This document shows positions 24,186-35,949 of a stretch of 64,000 bases of DNA, piece after piece. The notes beneath the pieces were generated by a model. That model saw only the letters and a list, made by a program, of their open reading frames with translations, was not told where the DNA came from and ran no database searches. Numbering within the stretch: the stretch's first letter is position 1; the number at the start of each line of letters is the position of its first letter. This DNA comes from Pseudofabraea citricarpa (Eukaryota; Ascomycota; Leotiomycetes; Helotiales; Dermateaceae): assembly GCA_029641185.1 (NCBI GenBank), contig JAPWGK010000020.1, forward strand, positions 496,001-560,000. The letters are read 5' to 3'. Position numbers and translations under genes: made by a program.

Positions 24186-24645
24186 TCAAGGTGTAAAAGG
24201 GCCGTTGTCGGATTCTACCTGTGCTCACTGACTGTCTGGTGGACCATATGGAGCTTCGTCGTCCCGTACTCAAGGCGATCACTGAAAGTTGTGAATAGCT
24301 CTGAGAAGGGCCGCTGCCCGTGGGATCACAATGCTTGGATAATTGGCAGACTGAGAGACCTTTTCCGGGGGGCAAATGTAGGTGAGAGGAGCCATTCTAG
24401 GTGGAGTTACCATGCTGAGTCAACTCGAACATTGTGATACCTTCTCCGATAGCAAATGTAGGTGAGAACAGCCGTCCTCAGTGGGGTTATGAGGCTGGGA
24501 TAACTGAAGATTACAAAAACTTCTCCGGAAGAAGATGCAGGAGAGAAGAGCCGATGCTGGGATGACTGAAGATTGGAAAATCATCACTTGAAAGAATTCA
24601 GGTGAGAAGGTCCGTGGTCGGTGACAGCGCTCAGCAAGAAGTCAA
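24186..24645. repeat. Degenerate ~80-bp tandem repeat upstream of the GMC gene
   Basis: Two full units are clear (about 24359-24440 and 24441-24520), each with GCAAATGTAGGTGAGA, then AGCC, a G-rich GTGG.GTTA core and a GCTG...AACT tail. Shortened copies follow at about 24520-24582 (ATGCAGGAGAGAAGAGCCG...CTGGGATGACTGAAGATT) and 24583-24640 (TTCAGGTGAGAAGGTCCG). Weaker copies precede at about 24187 and 24301. The array ends about 120 bp before the GMC start codon, inside its promoter. Confidence 0.6.
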
Positions 24646-24763
24646 AGTGTCCATCAACGCCTCTCAAATATTTCTATAAAGGAGGAAGAATGTCCCCGAG
24701 AAGGACTTTCACCACCCATCACATTCTGATTCATTCATTCTTCAGTCTATACTTCATCTGACA

Positions 24764-26910
24764 ATGCCGTCTCTCGTTCTCTCTGCCCTTGCGGCGTTGA
24801 CCTTGCTCGACATCTCTTCTGCTATTCCAACAGTGTTTAACAGAACGCAGTCTTATGACTATGTCATTGTCGGTGGAGGAACTTGTGGTCTTGTTATTGC
24901 AAACAGGTAAGCATCTTTCCATTTTTGAATCATAATCTTGAAGACAATTAGCTGATATTTCCCAATAGACTCACTGAGTTTGCCAATGTCACTGTTGCCG
25001 TTATCGAAGCAGGTGACTCCGTGCTTAACAATGTGAACGTAACAGATGTTTTGGGCTATGGAAAGGCATTCGGTACAGACATCGATTACGCATATGAGAC
25101 TGTCGAACAAGTGTATGCCGATAATGCTAAGGTTCAGCTAAGAGCAGCCAAGGCAGTTGGTGGAACCAGTACTATCAACGGTATGACTTTATCAAGCAAT
25201 TTGCAAGAGACATGAAGCTAATCACAAGTTTAGGTATGGCATACACACGTGCCCCAAATGCCCAAATCGACTCCTGGGAAGCTGTCGGTAACGAGGGATG
25301 GAACTGGGAGAGCCTCTGGCCATAGTAAGCAATTCACTCTGATATTTGCAGTATCCTCTCCAGGCGCATGTCAGGTGTTAGAATATGGCTTTACTCGAAA
25401 GACATATTTGATGCATCTCTCTGTCAAACCATGCTAACTTTGGGTTTTCTAGCTACCTCAAGCACGAGGACTTCCAAGTTCCAAAAGACTTTCAGATTGC
25501 TGATGGTGTTGATTACATCACTGCAGACCACGGATTTGGAGGACCAGTCAAAGTTGGCTGGGTAGATGGCATCGTTAACGGAACTGTTTTCGATTCCTTC
25601 AATGCTAGTCATGTGGCTGCAGGTATTCCATACAATGCCGATATGAACGGTGGCGAAATGCACGGCTTCTACTTTCTTCCAAAGTTCATCGACCAAGATG
25701 CGAATACCCGTGTCGATGCAGCAACCGCATACTACTACCCAGTCCAGGACAGAATCAACTTGAACTTGTTCACCAACACGCTTGTTAACAAAGTTGTTTG
25801 GAACTCAACCGAAGGCACTGTTGTGGCAGGAGGAGTTGAAGTCACCGCAAGCGATGGAACTGTTTCGACAATTTACGCAAACAAGGAAGTTATCATCTCA
25901 GCCGGATCTCTCCGCTCCCCTGTTGTCCTTGAACTTTCTGGTGTTGGAAATCCAGAGTAAGTCTTATCTGCCAATCCTTCAAGAAATGTTATTTGTGGAG
26001 CTACGCTAATTTACATTTCTTAGTATTCTGGCCCAATACGGTGTCGATGTTGTTGTGGATCTTCCAACCGTTGGTGAGAATCTTCAGGAGCAGACCAACA
26101 ACGCTATGTTCTGGGACACCAACGACGCAATGACTGGTGTAAGCTCATTTGTCACATACCCCACCGCATCTGACCTTTTCGGCTCCAACACCTCCTCCGT
26201 TGCAGCGGACATCCAAGCTTCTCTCGCTTCGTATGCTTCTGCTGTCGCCAATGCCTCTGGTAATGTTACCAAAGCCTCGGACCTCCTCACTTTCTTCCAA
26301 CTCCAGTACGATCTGATCTTCAAGTCTGAAGTTCCCGCCGCAGAAATATTCATAACGGCCCAGGATGCCATCTTTAACATCGAGTTTTGGGGTCTCCTTC
26401 CATTTTCCCGTGGCTCCGTCCACATGGGATCCGCCGATGCCACCGGAAAGTCTGTAATTAACCCTAACTACTTCATGTTGGACTGGGATAAGCAGTTGCA
26501 GATTGCATCTGGAAAATTCCTTCGCAACTCCATCGCCGTCCAGGATTCCGTTGCCACTTTAATTGCGAACGAGACTAGCCCAACTGCCTCAGTAAGATAT
26601 CACCCTTTCAATGCTTTATAAATCTCTTTACTAACTGTAATACAAGACCTTGGCTACTGATGCCGATGATGCTTCATGGTTAGATTGGCTCATTGCTGAA
26701 TATCGCCCTAACTACCATCCCGTTGGCACTGCAGCCATGCTTCCCGCCGAAGTTGGCGGTGTCGTTTCCAACAAGCTTGTGGTCTATGGTACTAGCAATC
26801 TCCGTGTCATCGATGCTTCCATCCTACCTTTCCAGGTCTGTGGTCATCTGACAAGTACCTTGTACGCCATTGCTGAGAAGGCTGCCGATATCATCAAGGC
26901 AGACATGTAA
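24764..26910 (+). CDS. Secreted GMC oxidoreductase (glucose-oxidase/aryl-alcohol-oxidase type, AA3)
   Basis: Six exons: 24764-24906, 24969-25180, 25234-25324, 25453-25956, 26024-26591, 26647-26910; 593 aa. A signal peptide (LVLSALAALTLLDISSA) precedes the FAD-binding beta-alpha-beta motif DYVIVGGGTCGLVIANR. GMC signature 1 spans GGTSTINGM, and signature 2 is seen as SAGSLRSPVVLELSGVG. The active-site His lies in NYHPVGTAAM, and the second His/Asn position in VCGHLTSTLYAIAE is His. It has many N-glycosylation sites. It is an extracellular flavoenzyme that oxidises an alcohol or sugar and makes hydrogen peroxide; the substrate is not resolvable. The last intron uses an AAG acceptor. A TATA-like element (CTATAAAGG) lies about 90 bp upstream of the start, after the repeat array. 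Confidence 0.93.
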
Positions 26911-27901
26911 GTATAATCAAATACCTAGGTATACTTGGAGTCGTAGAGGTGGATTTAGTACATAGCCTATTTTCTATTCTTTATATATATATTTACAATT
27001 TATTTATCTGATTTAGATTATATGATATTTGTTCAATATAGTGCAAAATCAGAATGCTGTTGACCTGACATATACTTCCTCATTCCCTAATGATATTCAG
27101 TTTCAATTATTAAATCAAAACCCCCGATGATAACAACTCAATAGACAATAATTTAACAGGTTTATGTGATATCACGTTGCAACTTATTGAGCTGAGTTGC
27201 GAGTATTATTTAGAATCGCCTTGAAAAGTAGACAACGTAAGCGAGGTTTTGACGAGGAGTTAATGGACTGGCATATAATGTTAGCACCTTCTGTTTTTGT
27301 CTCGAACTCAGATCGCAAGTGAATATTTCATAAGAAAGCCTGATTGTACCCTAGGTATAGTAAGCAATAGGCTATGCAACAGGCTATGAGGCTGAGTTCT
27401 CGCTATCGCAAGCGGCTAGCACCTAAAATTGGCGTCCGCCACGTGAGCTGAATAGAAGTACAACTACCTAAGAAGCCAACTTCAAAAATTTTGAGTACTG
27501 TGGCTGATTGCGGGCTTTGAGCTGCATACCTTGGCATGAGTCTAGATCAAATTTCTGGTGTTAAGCGATTTTCAACACATCAGGTTGGCAAAGCCCTCGT
27601 GTAGCGGCATAGATTTTCACGAACTTCCACCAATGGGCCATTACACTGAAGATCTAACATCATAATACCTTCTGTATTTGCTCTAGTCATGGCGTATAGG
27701 TGACGATGAGTTGAATGAATACAAGTTTATTTTCGGCTATGTCAAACTAAACCTCCGCTCGGTTAAGTATATGATTGAACGTGCAGTGTATTGACATGAA
27801 ATTTCCTATATAAAAAGGCACTGGTCTCCCAAAATATCAATGCACAACTACCTTGAATATCTTCTCCTCTCAATACACTTGTATTCACTCCACACCCAAT
27901 C
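26911..27901. other. Intergenic region, GMC gene to secreted Cys-rich gene
   Basis: About 1 kb, AT-rich near 26970-27040. Contains the TATA element at 27807 for the next gene. No gene seen. Confidence 0.5.
27807..27816 (+). promoter_or_regulatory. TATA-box-like element of the secreted Cys-rich gene
   Basis: TATATAAAAA lies 86-95 bp upstream of the ATG at 27902, as expected for a strongly inducible fungal gene. Confidence 0.5.
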
Positions 27902-28774
27902 ATGAAGCTCCAAAACATCTTCCAACTCAGTGCTGTGGCCATGACTCTAAACTTCACTCAGATCATGGGCCAAGCAGATTTGATACAGCCGCGTCCTCTT
28001 ACAGAACTTCTTGAAGATCCAAATTCTAATATCAATATCACGGACTACGTGTTTTTTGCCCCAGAGAAAATAGGCACGGAAAGTGATGACATCGATATCA
28101 CATTGGAAGACATCAAAGGCAAAGACATTGGCGAGGCGATTTACACCGACGAAGGCGTTGCATACATTTTGTGGTCTGCTCCTGTGACGACGCTCAGCAA
28201 GAGACAAGAGGGTTGCGTTGACACAAGCTATCAAACTATCCAACTTCAAGCTGTCAGCTCGTACACCTATTGGAATCATTGGGTAGCAGCTACGAACTGT
28301 AACTATTGTGGATCGAATGGAGGAGCTGCATGTTCCAAGACAATGGGCTGGTCTGTATCCAACACTATCGGCTACAGCGCCGGGTTCGATGTGGGACTCA
28401 CTTCAAGCCTCAAGAAAATCATTGATGGAAGTGCTTCAATTAATTTCGGCAAGACCTGGTCGACTACAAACACCAATAGTGGCTCTACAACATGTACAGC
28501 TCCATCCAATGGCAAAACTCAGGTCTGGTCATCTCCTATGTTTGGAGCTTTGACAAGCCAAGTGCAGACTTGCACCTATTACGTCAATAGTTGCACACCC
28601 GTGTATGACAAAGTCTGTGGGGCTTGGAGTGCCTGGCAGCACTCTTACTGGCCGATTAAGAATAATGTGCAGGATGGATGTAGCGCTGGTAACGATGCTA
28701 GGTGCAATCTTCAAATCGGTCAACATTGTAATGATGAGACTAAGGGAGCCTCTGTCTGTGACCCGACATGGTAA
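27902..28774 (+). CDS. Secreted cysteine-rich proprotein of unknown function
   Basis: Single exon, 290 aa, not recognised. A signal peptide (about residues 1-24) is followed by an acidic pro-region (about residues 25-100) ending in the dibasic LSKRQ, a canonical Kex2-like cleavage site. The mature part (about 188 aa) starts EGCVDTSYQ, is rich in Ser/Thr/Trp/Gly and has 12 cysteines, consistent with six disulfides. It also contains the WNHWVAATNCNYCGSNGG block. The layout (signal, pro-region, KR, compact Cys-rich domain) is that of secreted effectors, antimicrobial proteins or killer-type proteins, but no family signature was seen, so no function is assigned. It has its own TATA box. Confidence 0.8.
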   Translation: MKLQNIFQLSAVAMTLNFTQIMGQADLIQPRPLTELLEDPNSNINITDYVFFAPEKIGTESDDIDITLEDIKGKDIGEAIYTDEGVAYILWSAPVTTLSKRQEGCVDTSYQTIQLQAVSSYTYWNHWVAATNCNYCGSNGGAACSKTMGWSVSNTIGYSAGFDVGLTSSLKKIIDGSASINFGKTWSTTNTNSGSTTCTAPSNGKTQVWSSPMFGALTSQVQTCTYYVNSCTPVYDKVCGAWSAWQHSYWPIKNNVQDGCSAGNDARCNLQIGQHCNDETKGASVCDPTW

Positions 28775-29140
28775 TATGTAGATTCTTGAGATTTTGGGGC
28801 CAAAGGGTAAAATAGTACATGTGTCAGAATTGGCTTCTTTCGGAGTATTTTTTATTTAGTCATTCCAAATTAGGTATTCAACAACCAAAAATATTTGTTC
28901 AAAAGCGATGAAGGCAACACTCTTTCACTTCGTACTCAAATTGAATAATAATCTCGTGTATAAATACTCTATAGCTCGTTAATTACACCGAAATCAAACA
29001 CCATATACTCATTTAAGTAGACAATAACATCGCTCTAGGGTTTGAAACAGCATTTGAAGAGAGAAAAAGAGATTTGTTATTTTTAACACATAGCTATTCT
29101 ATATACATTTTATCATTGGCGACCAACAGATCTCCAAACT
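28775..29140. other. Short spacer between convergent genes
   Basis: 366 bp between the stop of the Cys-rich gene and the stop of the minus-strand dioxygenase. AT-rich 3' untranslated sequence; nothing else seen. Confidence 0.5.
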
Positions 29141-30318
29141 TTAGTAAGTCGTTGCGACTTGATGTCCTCCATCAGCCTGTAAGACTGCAGCAACTGAATA
29201 GTATGAATTATCAGTATAATCCGCTGTGACATTGATACCAATCTGAATCCAGGCCATCAACCCATCAGTCACATCATCGCCGAGATAAGCGAACTCTGGG
29301 AATGGATCATAGTCCTCGGCCTGGACAATTGACCACATATCCTCTGCATTTGTGGTTACTGTTTGGGTGTTGGTATCATATGGAGAAGTCGCTTCAACAG
29401 CGGTGCGCAGCACTTCATTGTAGAATAGTTGTCCAATATGAGTGACGGATCCGCCTTGAATTGTTCCATTCGAGAGTACAGTGACATTTTCATGTGCCAA
29501 CAGATGCGTATGTGTTGCTCGGCCCTCATAGTGGCCAGGGAAAATTGTTTCGAATGATGCAACACCATCTGAATCTGTTGCTTGGATTCCTCGAAGGAAA
29601 GTCGAATCCCAGCCACCATCAGCCACATTTCCAGTGACATTGATACCACTGAGAACGTTAGCATAATTCTTTTGATTGAGCTGGATAACTTACGAGTATA
29701 CACCTGTGGCGTTAGCGTTCCAGATATCAACATAGACGCCCTCAACAGGCTCGCAAGTTGTAATATCCAAATACTGGACTTCCAGGTAAAGAGAAACTCC
29801 TTCTTGACCTTCTGTGACATTTTTGCGTATCGATTCTCCGGTAACGTAATATGGACCGTCTGTGACCTCGGGGGTGAGAATACAGCTTGTGTTGGCAGCA
29901 AATACTGTGGACTCGGCTGTTGCAGTCGTGTATCCCAAATCAGTGTTATTGTGATCAATGGCCTCGTACACTTCAAGAGTTGCCAAATCACGACGGAATT
30001 TTTTGGGTTCTAGACAAGTTAGCTTTGATCACTTCCGTGTTACGTGTAATACATACTAGAAGTAACACCCCGTCTTTCTCTTAGATCCCGAAGGGTTTGC
30101 GCGCGGCGATTGATGTTTCTAGCTGTGAGATCTCGATGTTTGACACTGTTGGAGCAAGAATCAATTGATCGCTTAGCAGCTGAGGCCATCTGATCACGAT
30201 ACTTGATATCGCGTTTGATTGCTTCATGGTCATGGTGCTCTCCTGGATGAGCAAAAGTAGAGGTGGACAAAAGAGTAATGCATGCAATTGTGCTGCTAAG
30301 CTTGGAAAAGGAAACCAT
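29141..30318 (-). CDS. Secreted intradiol ring-cleavage dioxygenase-like protein (paralogue A)
   Basis: Exons 30057-30318, 29694-30009 and 29141-29648; 361 aa. A signal peptide (LSSTIACITLLSTSTFA) is followed by a His/Lys/Arg-rich pro-region. The intradiol dioxygenase fold starts at CILTPEVTDGPYYVTGE (first iron Tyr). YVDIWNANATGVYSG is the substrate-pocket strand. FPGHYEGRATHTHLLAH carries the second Tyr and the two His ligands. All four Fe(III) ligands expected for protocatechuate/catechol dioxygenases are present. It is a secreted fungal type likely acting on catechol-like aromatics or lignin-derived phenolics. It is arranged head-to-head with a paralogue at 31194. Confidence 0.93.
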
Positions 30319-31193
30319 GATTTATGAAGTGCAAAGGGAATTTATAGAAATCTTAGAATGAGTGTTTGAATGATGACGATGAAGTATGGGTTGTTCCTCT
30401 AGAAACTGGTTCTGGATATCCTTTATATGAATGCAAAACTTTTCAGGGGCTTCCTACCTCTGAGCTGTTCTCCATTCTAATTGTAAGTTCACAATTTTAG
30501 AATCTAGGATGAAATATTTGTGTACCAGGTCTTGGCCTCGTAAGTCTCCTCAGGAGGACGAATCCTCTTAGCTTTGCAGATATGAAGCGAGTATATTAAT
30601 AGAGCATCACAGACGACGACAGATATTGTTCCGAGAACTTCGTTAAGCTTTTCCTGGGAGCTTGAATGACGATCTCGGCAATTAACAAAAATTTGCAAGG
30701 AAGGTAGTTCAGGAGACCCCGAGATTAATCTCCCCCGCGCTCGCTTAAGAAAACACGCGCGTCTTTGCACAAATACCGATCACTTTATAGGTCAGCTATT
30801 TTCTCCTAGTAAATCCATTTATTCTCATCAGCCACTTGAGGTACGTGTAAATCTGGCATTCGTAATGTGTTGAAGGCCGTGATATAATCCGCAATAGATT
30901 GTACCGGATCAAAGGGTACAACAAGCACGGCAAAATGATGTTCAATTGTGTAAAAGTCAATTTGTGACTGGACCCTGATAGCCTCTATCAGAGCTCAAAT
31001 CGTGAGGCTATGCTTTTGGTAATGGCGCTGCAATTGCGCGTTGAATGAAACATAACTTGAAAATAACCCATCCGTTCGCAATCAGTATTATATAAGGAGC
31101 CAGCGCTCATCATATGTTCAAGTACCATTTGATCATCAATTCTTCACACCAGTCGTTATTGAAACCAATCCCATCAATAAATTATTCTTCAAC
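30319..31193. other. Bidirectional promoter region of the two dioxygenase paralogues
   Basis: 875 bp between divergent starts. A TATA-like element at 31089-31097 serves the plus-strand gene. No other gene is supported. Confidence 0.6.
31089..31097 (+). promoter_or_regulatory. TATA-box-like element of dioxygenase paralogue B
   Basis: TATATAAGG lies about 100 bp upstream of the ATG at 31194. Confidence 0.5.
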
Positions 31194-32564
31194 ATGGTTT
31201 ATATCAATTGTTTGCTTCTTGGTGTTGCAATTTCAGTTTTGACTGGAACATCGTCTGCACATCCAGCTGCCTCTGGCCACCATCATTCCCGAAATGAGCC
31301 CGGAGACATCTCAGCAAGAGCTGTGTTTGTGAAAAACAGTCGACGTAGCATCGCCGACTGCGCGGAGGCTCTTCAGAAACGTGGGCACGAAGAAAGTGTT
31401 AGAGCACGCCGTGCTGCAACGGTCGAAAAGCATCGTCGAGCTTTGTCAATTAAAAAAAGAGAGAACTACTCTCCAGCCAATGCCACTACAGTTGCATCTG
31501 TCAACCATAATGTATATATTCTTACACTTTGAGAGATACTTGCTTACATTGTACAGGCCACGGGCCAAGGATTAACCATGAGCTCCTCTGAAGAGGATAT
31601 TTTTAACTTCGCTTCTACTGTGAACAATAGCTGGTTAGCCTACTCCTCCCCCCCCTTTCGATAATTATAGAGTTTTTCTAACTTTCCACAATAGCATCCT
31701 AGTCCCCGAAGTAACCCAAGGGCCTTACTATGTTAGCGGAGAATATATTCGTGACGATGGCGACGTTCGTGAGGACCAAGAAGGTGTTGATCTTTATATT
31801 GATGTTCAGATCATTGATATTGCTACTTGTGGTATGTACATGTTGGATCTGAAGGTAAATTGAATGCTGACCCCGTACAACAGATCCTGTTGTTGGCGCA
31901 TATGTTGATTGGTGGCATGCCAATGCTACTGGTGTTTGTAAGTAAATCCAACCTTTGTCTACGCACCTACTGATTTTTAGATTCTGGGATCAATGCAGAT
32001 GGAAACGGAGACTCTTCTGATTTGACAAACCTTAATAAGACATATCTCAGAGGCTTGATCAAGACGGATGATCTTGGCGTTGCTGCTGTAACAGATAAAT
32101 TTGGAGGTCACTACGATGGCCGTGCGACGCACACGCACTTGGCGGTCCATACCAATGGGACAGTTCTTGTCAACAACACCTTCTCAGGTAATAGAGCCCA
32201 TTAAATATTGATTATTCAGGCTGATCGAAATCTAGGTGGCGAGATCACCCATATCGGCCAAATCTTCTGGGATGAGTCCCTTATCACAGATGTCAACCTC
32301 AACGAACCATACGCTTCCAATACAGATGCTATTGTCGAGAACGTCGACGATAATGTGTACCCAGATGAGGCCGTTGGTTATGATCCTGTACCAAATTATA
32401 TCTACATTGGCGATGATGTAACAGATGGAATTTTTGCCTGGACAACCATCGGTGTGGATCTCACATTTGATAGCGACATCTCAGCTGCAGCCGTCTTGAC
32501 TGCTAATGGCGGGGTTGAGAGTGAAAGTACTGCAGCCGGAACTTCTGGTGGTGCTCCAAACTGA
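31194..32564 (+). CDS. Secreted intradiol ring-cleavage dioxygenase-like protein (paralogue B)
   Basis: Six exons: 31194-31511, 31557-31633, 31695-31831, 31884-31937, 31981-32187, 32236-32564; 373 aa. A signal peptide (INCLLLGVAISVLTGTSSA) and a basic pro-region (RRSIADCAEALQKRG) correspond in position to those of paralogue A. Conserved blocks are ILVPEVTQGPYYVSGEY, YVDWWHANATGVYSGI and GGHYDGRATHTHLAVH, giving two Tyr and two His iron ligands. The C-terminal IGDDVTDGIFAW matches GDDVTDGLMAW of paralogue A. It has twice as many introns as paralogue A, so the duplication is old. It is probably an extracellular catechol-type dioxygenase; substrate unknown. Confidence 0.92.
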
Positions 32565-33217
32565 ACATCTACGTCTTGATTTTTATCTACTCTCATAAGG
32601 TTTACCATAGGACCAATATCTACTATAAAAGTTAAGTAACAAAATATTTAAATGCTAAATTCCATCGCGATATTATTCAACTACCATTGAGAACCTCAAG
32701 AAGAACAGTTCCTCGGCTGACTCTTCGTTCCAAGATATGCTGCGAGCTAGCGGACACTCAAGTTAGGTTATCATGGGTAAGCACTGCATATATTTCGTGC
32801 ATAATTGCATATCAAGACATGATTATTGACAGTGCCTCCCCAATAATATGTAGAATATGGCTGTCCTACCGTAAGCATAACTAATGACGACTTTATCCCT
32901 TTACCCGCTACCGAACACATCTTAAAAGTTTAAGACGACTTAAAGACCAACTCAACCCTAATTCTATAGACTGATTGGTCGCCCTAGATTTGGGAGTTGC
33001 CAGCCAAGATAACATATGAGAGGCTGCTGCAGAGAGACCAATTAAATTCATGTGGGTAGCTGATGGTGCTATCTCCGGCCACCGACCTTGACTCGGCAGC
33101 GCTTTGTATCACCGTAAGCCCAGCCAAGGTAAAAAGAGCTGAGATCAATCCAGCTGAGGAATACTTTCAAGAAAGTGAGAATGAAGTATTAGAAGAAGTA
33201 TCTCTGCGCCTCCCACT
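32565..33217. other. Intergenic region upstream of the Zn2Cys6 regulator
   Basis: About 650 bp with no gene. It includes a near-match to the cluster motif (CCGA-N7-TCGG, spacer one base longer) at 33082-33096, about 120 bp before the regulator start. Confidence 0.5.
33082..33096. promoter_or_regulatory. Near-match of the cluster motif (CCGA-N7-TCGG)
   Basis: CCGACCTTGACTCGG has the same half-sites as the cluster motif but a 7-nt rather than 6-nt centre. It could be an autoregulatory site or chance. Confidence 0.25.
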
Positions 33218-35949
33218 ATGATGGCTCCACGAAAACGGCCGCCATCGATTATGTCGTCGGCTGAGAAACCACGGAAGAAGAGGACGGTGGCTTCATGTAC
33301 CCAGTGCTATGCCAAGAAGCAGAAGGTAAGTGACCGACCGAGCGATCAGCTCCTCTTTTATGTATTGCCAGAAGCCCCGCTGTACACCGCAACACAACAC
33401 AACATTGACATCTGGGATCTTACAATAGTGCAATCGGGTATATCCGTGCGATCACTGTGTCAAACGTCGTCTGCCAGAGCTCTGCAGTTACGACAACCAT
33501 GCCACCACGAATAATGGTGCCACTGCGGGTGGTTCACGAGGGGTAAATAATGCATCACCTAGCCCAGCCAGCTCGTCGTCGTCGATGATCGGAAATAGCA
33601 GTGGGAATAGTGATGGCCGTGATCTGTCTCCCAGCCATCAAAATCTATCATCTTGTTTTGGATACTCGGAAAATGGTAAATCTAATCTCATGGGCCTCAT
33701 GGACAAGGTACGCAGACACGCACCTATTATCCTCTCCTCATGGCTGGGCTCCTGATGCAGCGCTCCTCTCGGAATTCTACTACCAGCACAAGTTGTTTGT
33801 TGGGTGTCTTACTTACAAGTGATGATTCTGGTAGTTCGATCTCCTGAGCCCTCGCCAGTGCGGTGGTGGTTCGGACATGATGGTTGCGCAGAGAGATGCA
33901 CTGCAGGTGCTGATGCCCGAGATTGGCTCATGTCTCGACTTGTTACCGAAGCGATTTATTGTCGACCCATTGATGCAGAATTTCATGCTCGAGGTGAACT
34001 GGATCTACGACATGATTCATCCACCAGTCTTCTTTGCCCGATACGAAGAATGGTGGAAATCTTCTCCCGCAGCTAGTGTCGAGAATCTTGAATTCTGCGT
34101 GCTGCTGTTACGATTATGTGCATATAGTGCCCAGTACCTGCCGTCTCGTAGCTTGAACACTGATACTCTCGGTGGTATTCATGGAGATACAATTCGGAAA
34201 CATTGCCATAAGGTGGCATGCCAGTTGTCCCTACTGTGTGCTAGCTTACCTGGCCCACGCACGTTAACGTGGGTCCAGCAACTCTTTTATTCGGCATGTT
34301 ACTACAAGAATGAAAGCTGTGTCAAAGAGGCATGGTATACAACCGGTGGTGCCTTGAAGGTTGCACAAGACCTTGGAATGCATATGGAACTTCCGAGCTC
34401 TCAAATGCACTTGGTCGGAGAGCTGGAGAAGGATTTAAGAAGGCGAGCCTTCTGGAATCTGTATCTTGGGGACAGTTTTCTATCCGTCATCCTAGAACGA
34501 CTTCCAAGTATTCATGACGGATATATTACTGTTGATTTGCCCAGAATGCGCTTGGTTTCTGATGTGGACGATGCCGAGATGCCAGCTCCTTTTGACGCAC
34601 AAGTTTTCCACGTCCGCGTTACTAGGCTCTGGTGGACCACATTACCTCAAATGAGGATGGATTCGGCTTCCTACAATCCTAGTGTTGCCGAGGAGCGGTA
34701 CGAGATGATCAATAAAGAAATTGTTAAGGCATTACCACCGGCATTTGCCATTCATAATCCATCACTCAAATGGGACCATCGAGTCCCTATGCTTGCTCGC
34801 CAACGGTTAGAGCTTCGCATTACTATATTTATTGTTTTTTGCCAGATCTTCAAACCACTTCTACAATTGACTCCGGAAGAAATAGCCGTAATGCCACAGT
34901 ACAAGCATGCTTTGCTACTGGATCACCGGAATCGCCTCGTAACAGCGGCGGGCTCAATTCTTGACGACCTTGCGAAGCTTCATGAGCTAATGGGCAAGAC
35001 TCCAAATCGATACTTCTTGCTCTCATTCTCCACATTTGAAGCTGCGATGATACTCGGACTTCATCTGTTAAGCTATGAGTCCATACAGAAAGCAGCCTCG
35101 CATGCACGAAAGAGAAGTGATAATCATTTTCTCATGCAACCTTCGCTTCCATCTGGACCTGCTCCTTCTCTGGAACTGAATATAGAAGACCAAAACAAAT
35201 GCGTGAGACAAATCAAAGAAGCCATGGAAAGGTTAGACTTCCTGGGCGAAGTTAGCAATATAGCTGGTATAGGCGCCAACAAACTTCAAGAGCTGCTTCG
35301 GAAACTAGAGGACCAGTCTAAAAGCAAGGACCTGGGCTTGGATCCCTTAGTTGATGACAATACAGATGAAACGTCCAGAAATTCTCGACATGATCAAGTC
35401 AACCACTTCAGTTCTAATTGGTTTGGACTTGATACTACACAGCAGCTACCATTGCATATCATGAACAACGCTCCGGAAGATATTGCTTTCCCCTCTGTGA
35501 TTGGCCATCAACATCAGTTTGATCAACATGACCCAAATTCCTCAACAACAACAAGTACGGGCATGGACAACAGACGTGGCAGCAACAGCCAAATAACAAC
35601 ATTGCGGTGGCAACCCACTGCCCAAATGTCGCCTTCAATTGATACGACCGCGCCTCTCGGCTCATTTTCGTCAAATTGTCACACAGCGGTTTCTTCCAAT
35701 TTCATGCCATCTACAACAGGAAGTCGAGCAACTCAATTTTCATCGCCAGATTATGAAAGCGCACTCGGATCATGGAGCTCGTGGATGTTCCTTGACGGGA
35801 ATGATCCCGGTTCGTTGGAGTATACTGGAACCTCCAATTCCTACGGGTCTGGAACTCCATCTCGAATCGAGAGTGATAGCAACTCAAACCAGATCTCATC
35901 TACAGCGTTTGACCTTTATCGACAACAGCCTTCTTGGCGGGGTAATTGA
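33218..35949 (+). CDS. Zn2Cys6 transcription factor with fungal_trans domain (putative cluster regulator)
   Basis: Exons 33218-33325, 33429-33707 and 33835-35949; 833 aa. The binuclear zinc cluster is split by intron 1: CTQCYAKKQK | CNRVYPCDHC, then C after eight residues (C-X2-C-X6-C-X5-C-X2-C-X8-C). It is preceded by a basic nuclear-localisation stretch (KPRKKR). A Ser/Asn/Gly-rich linker leads to the regulatory middle-homology domain, with IYDMIHPPVFF, YYKNESCVKEAWYTTGGALK and VAQDLGMHMELP, and RRRAFWNLYLGDSFLSVILE. The C-terminal third is low-complexity Ser/Thr/Asn, typical of activation regions. Zn2Cys6 dimers bind paired CGG triplets; promoters in 37-50 kb share CCG-N8-CGG sites, so it is the natural candidate activator. 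Its position at the cluster edge supports this (inference). Confidence 0.93.
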
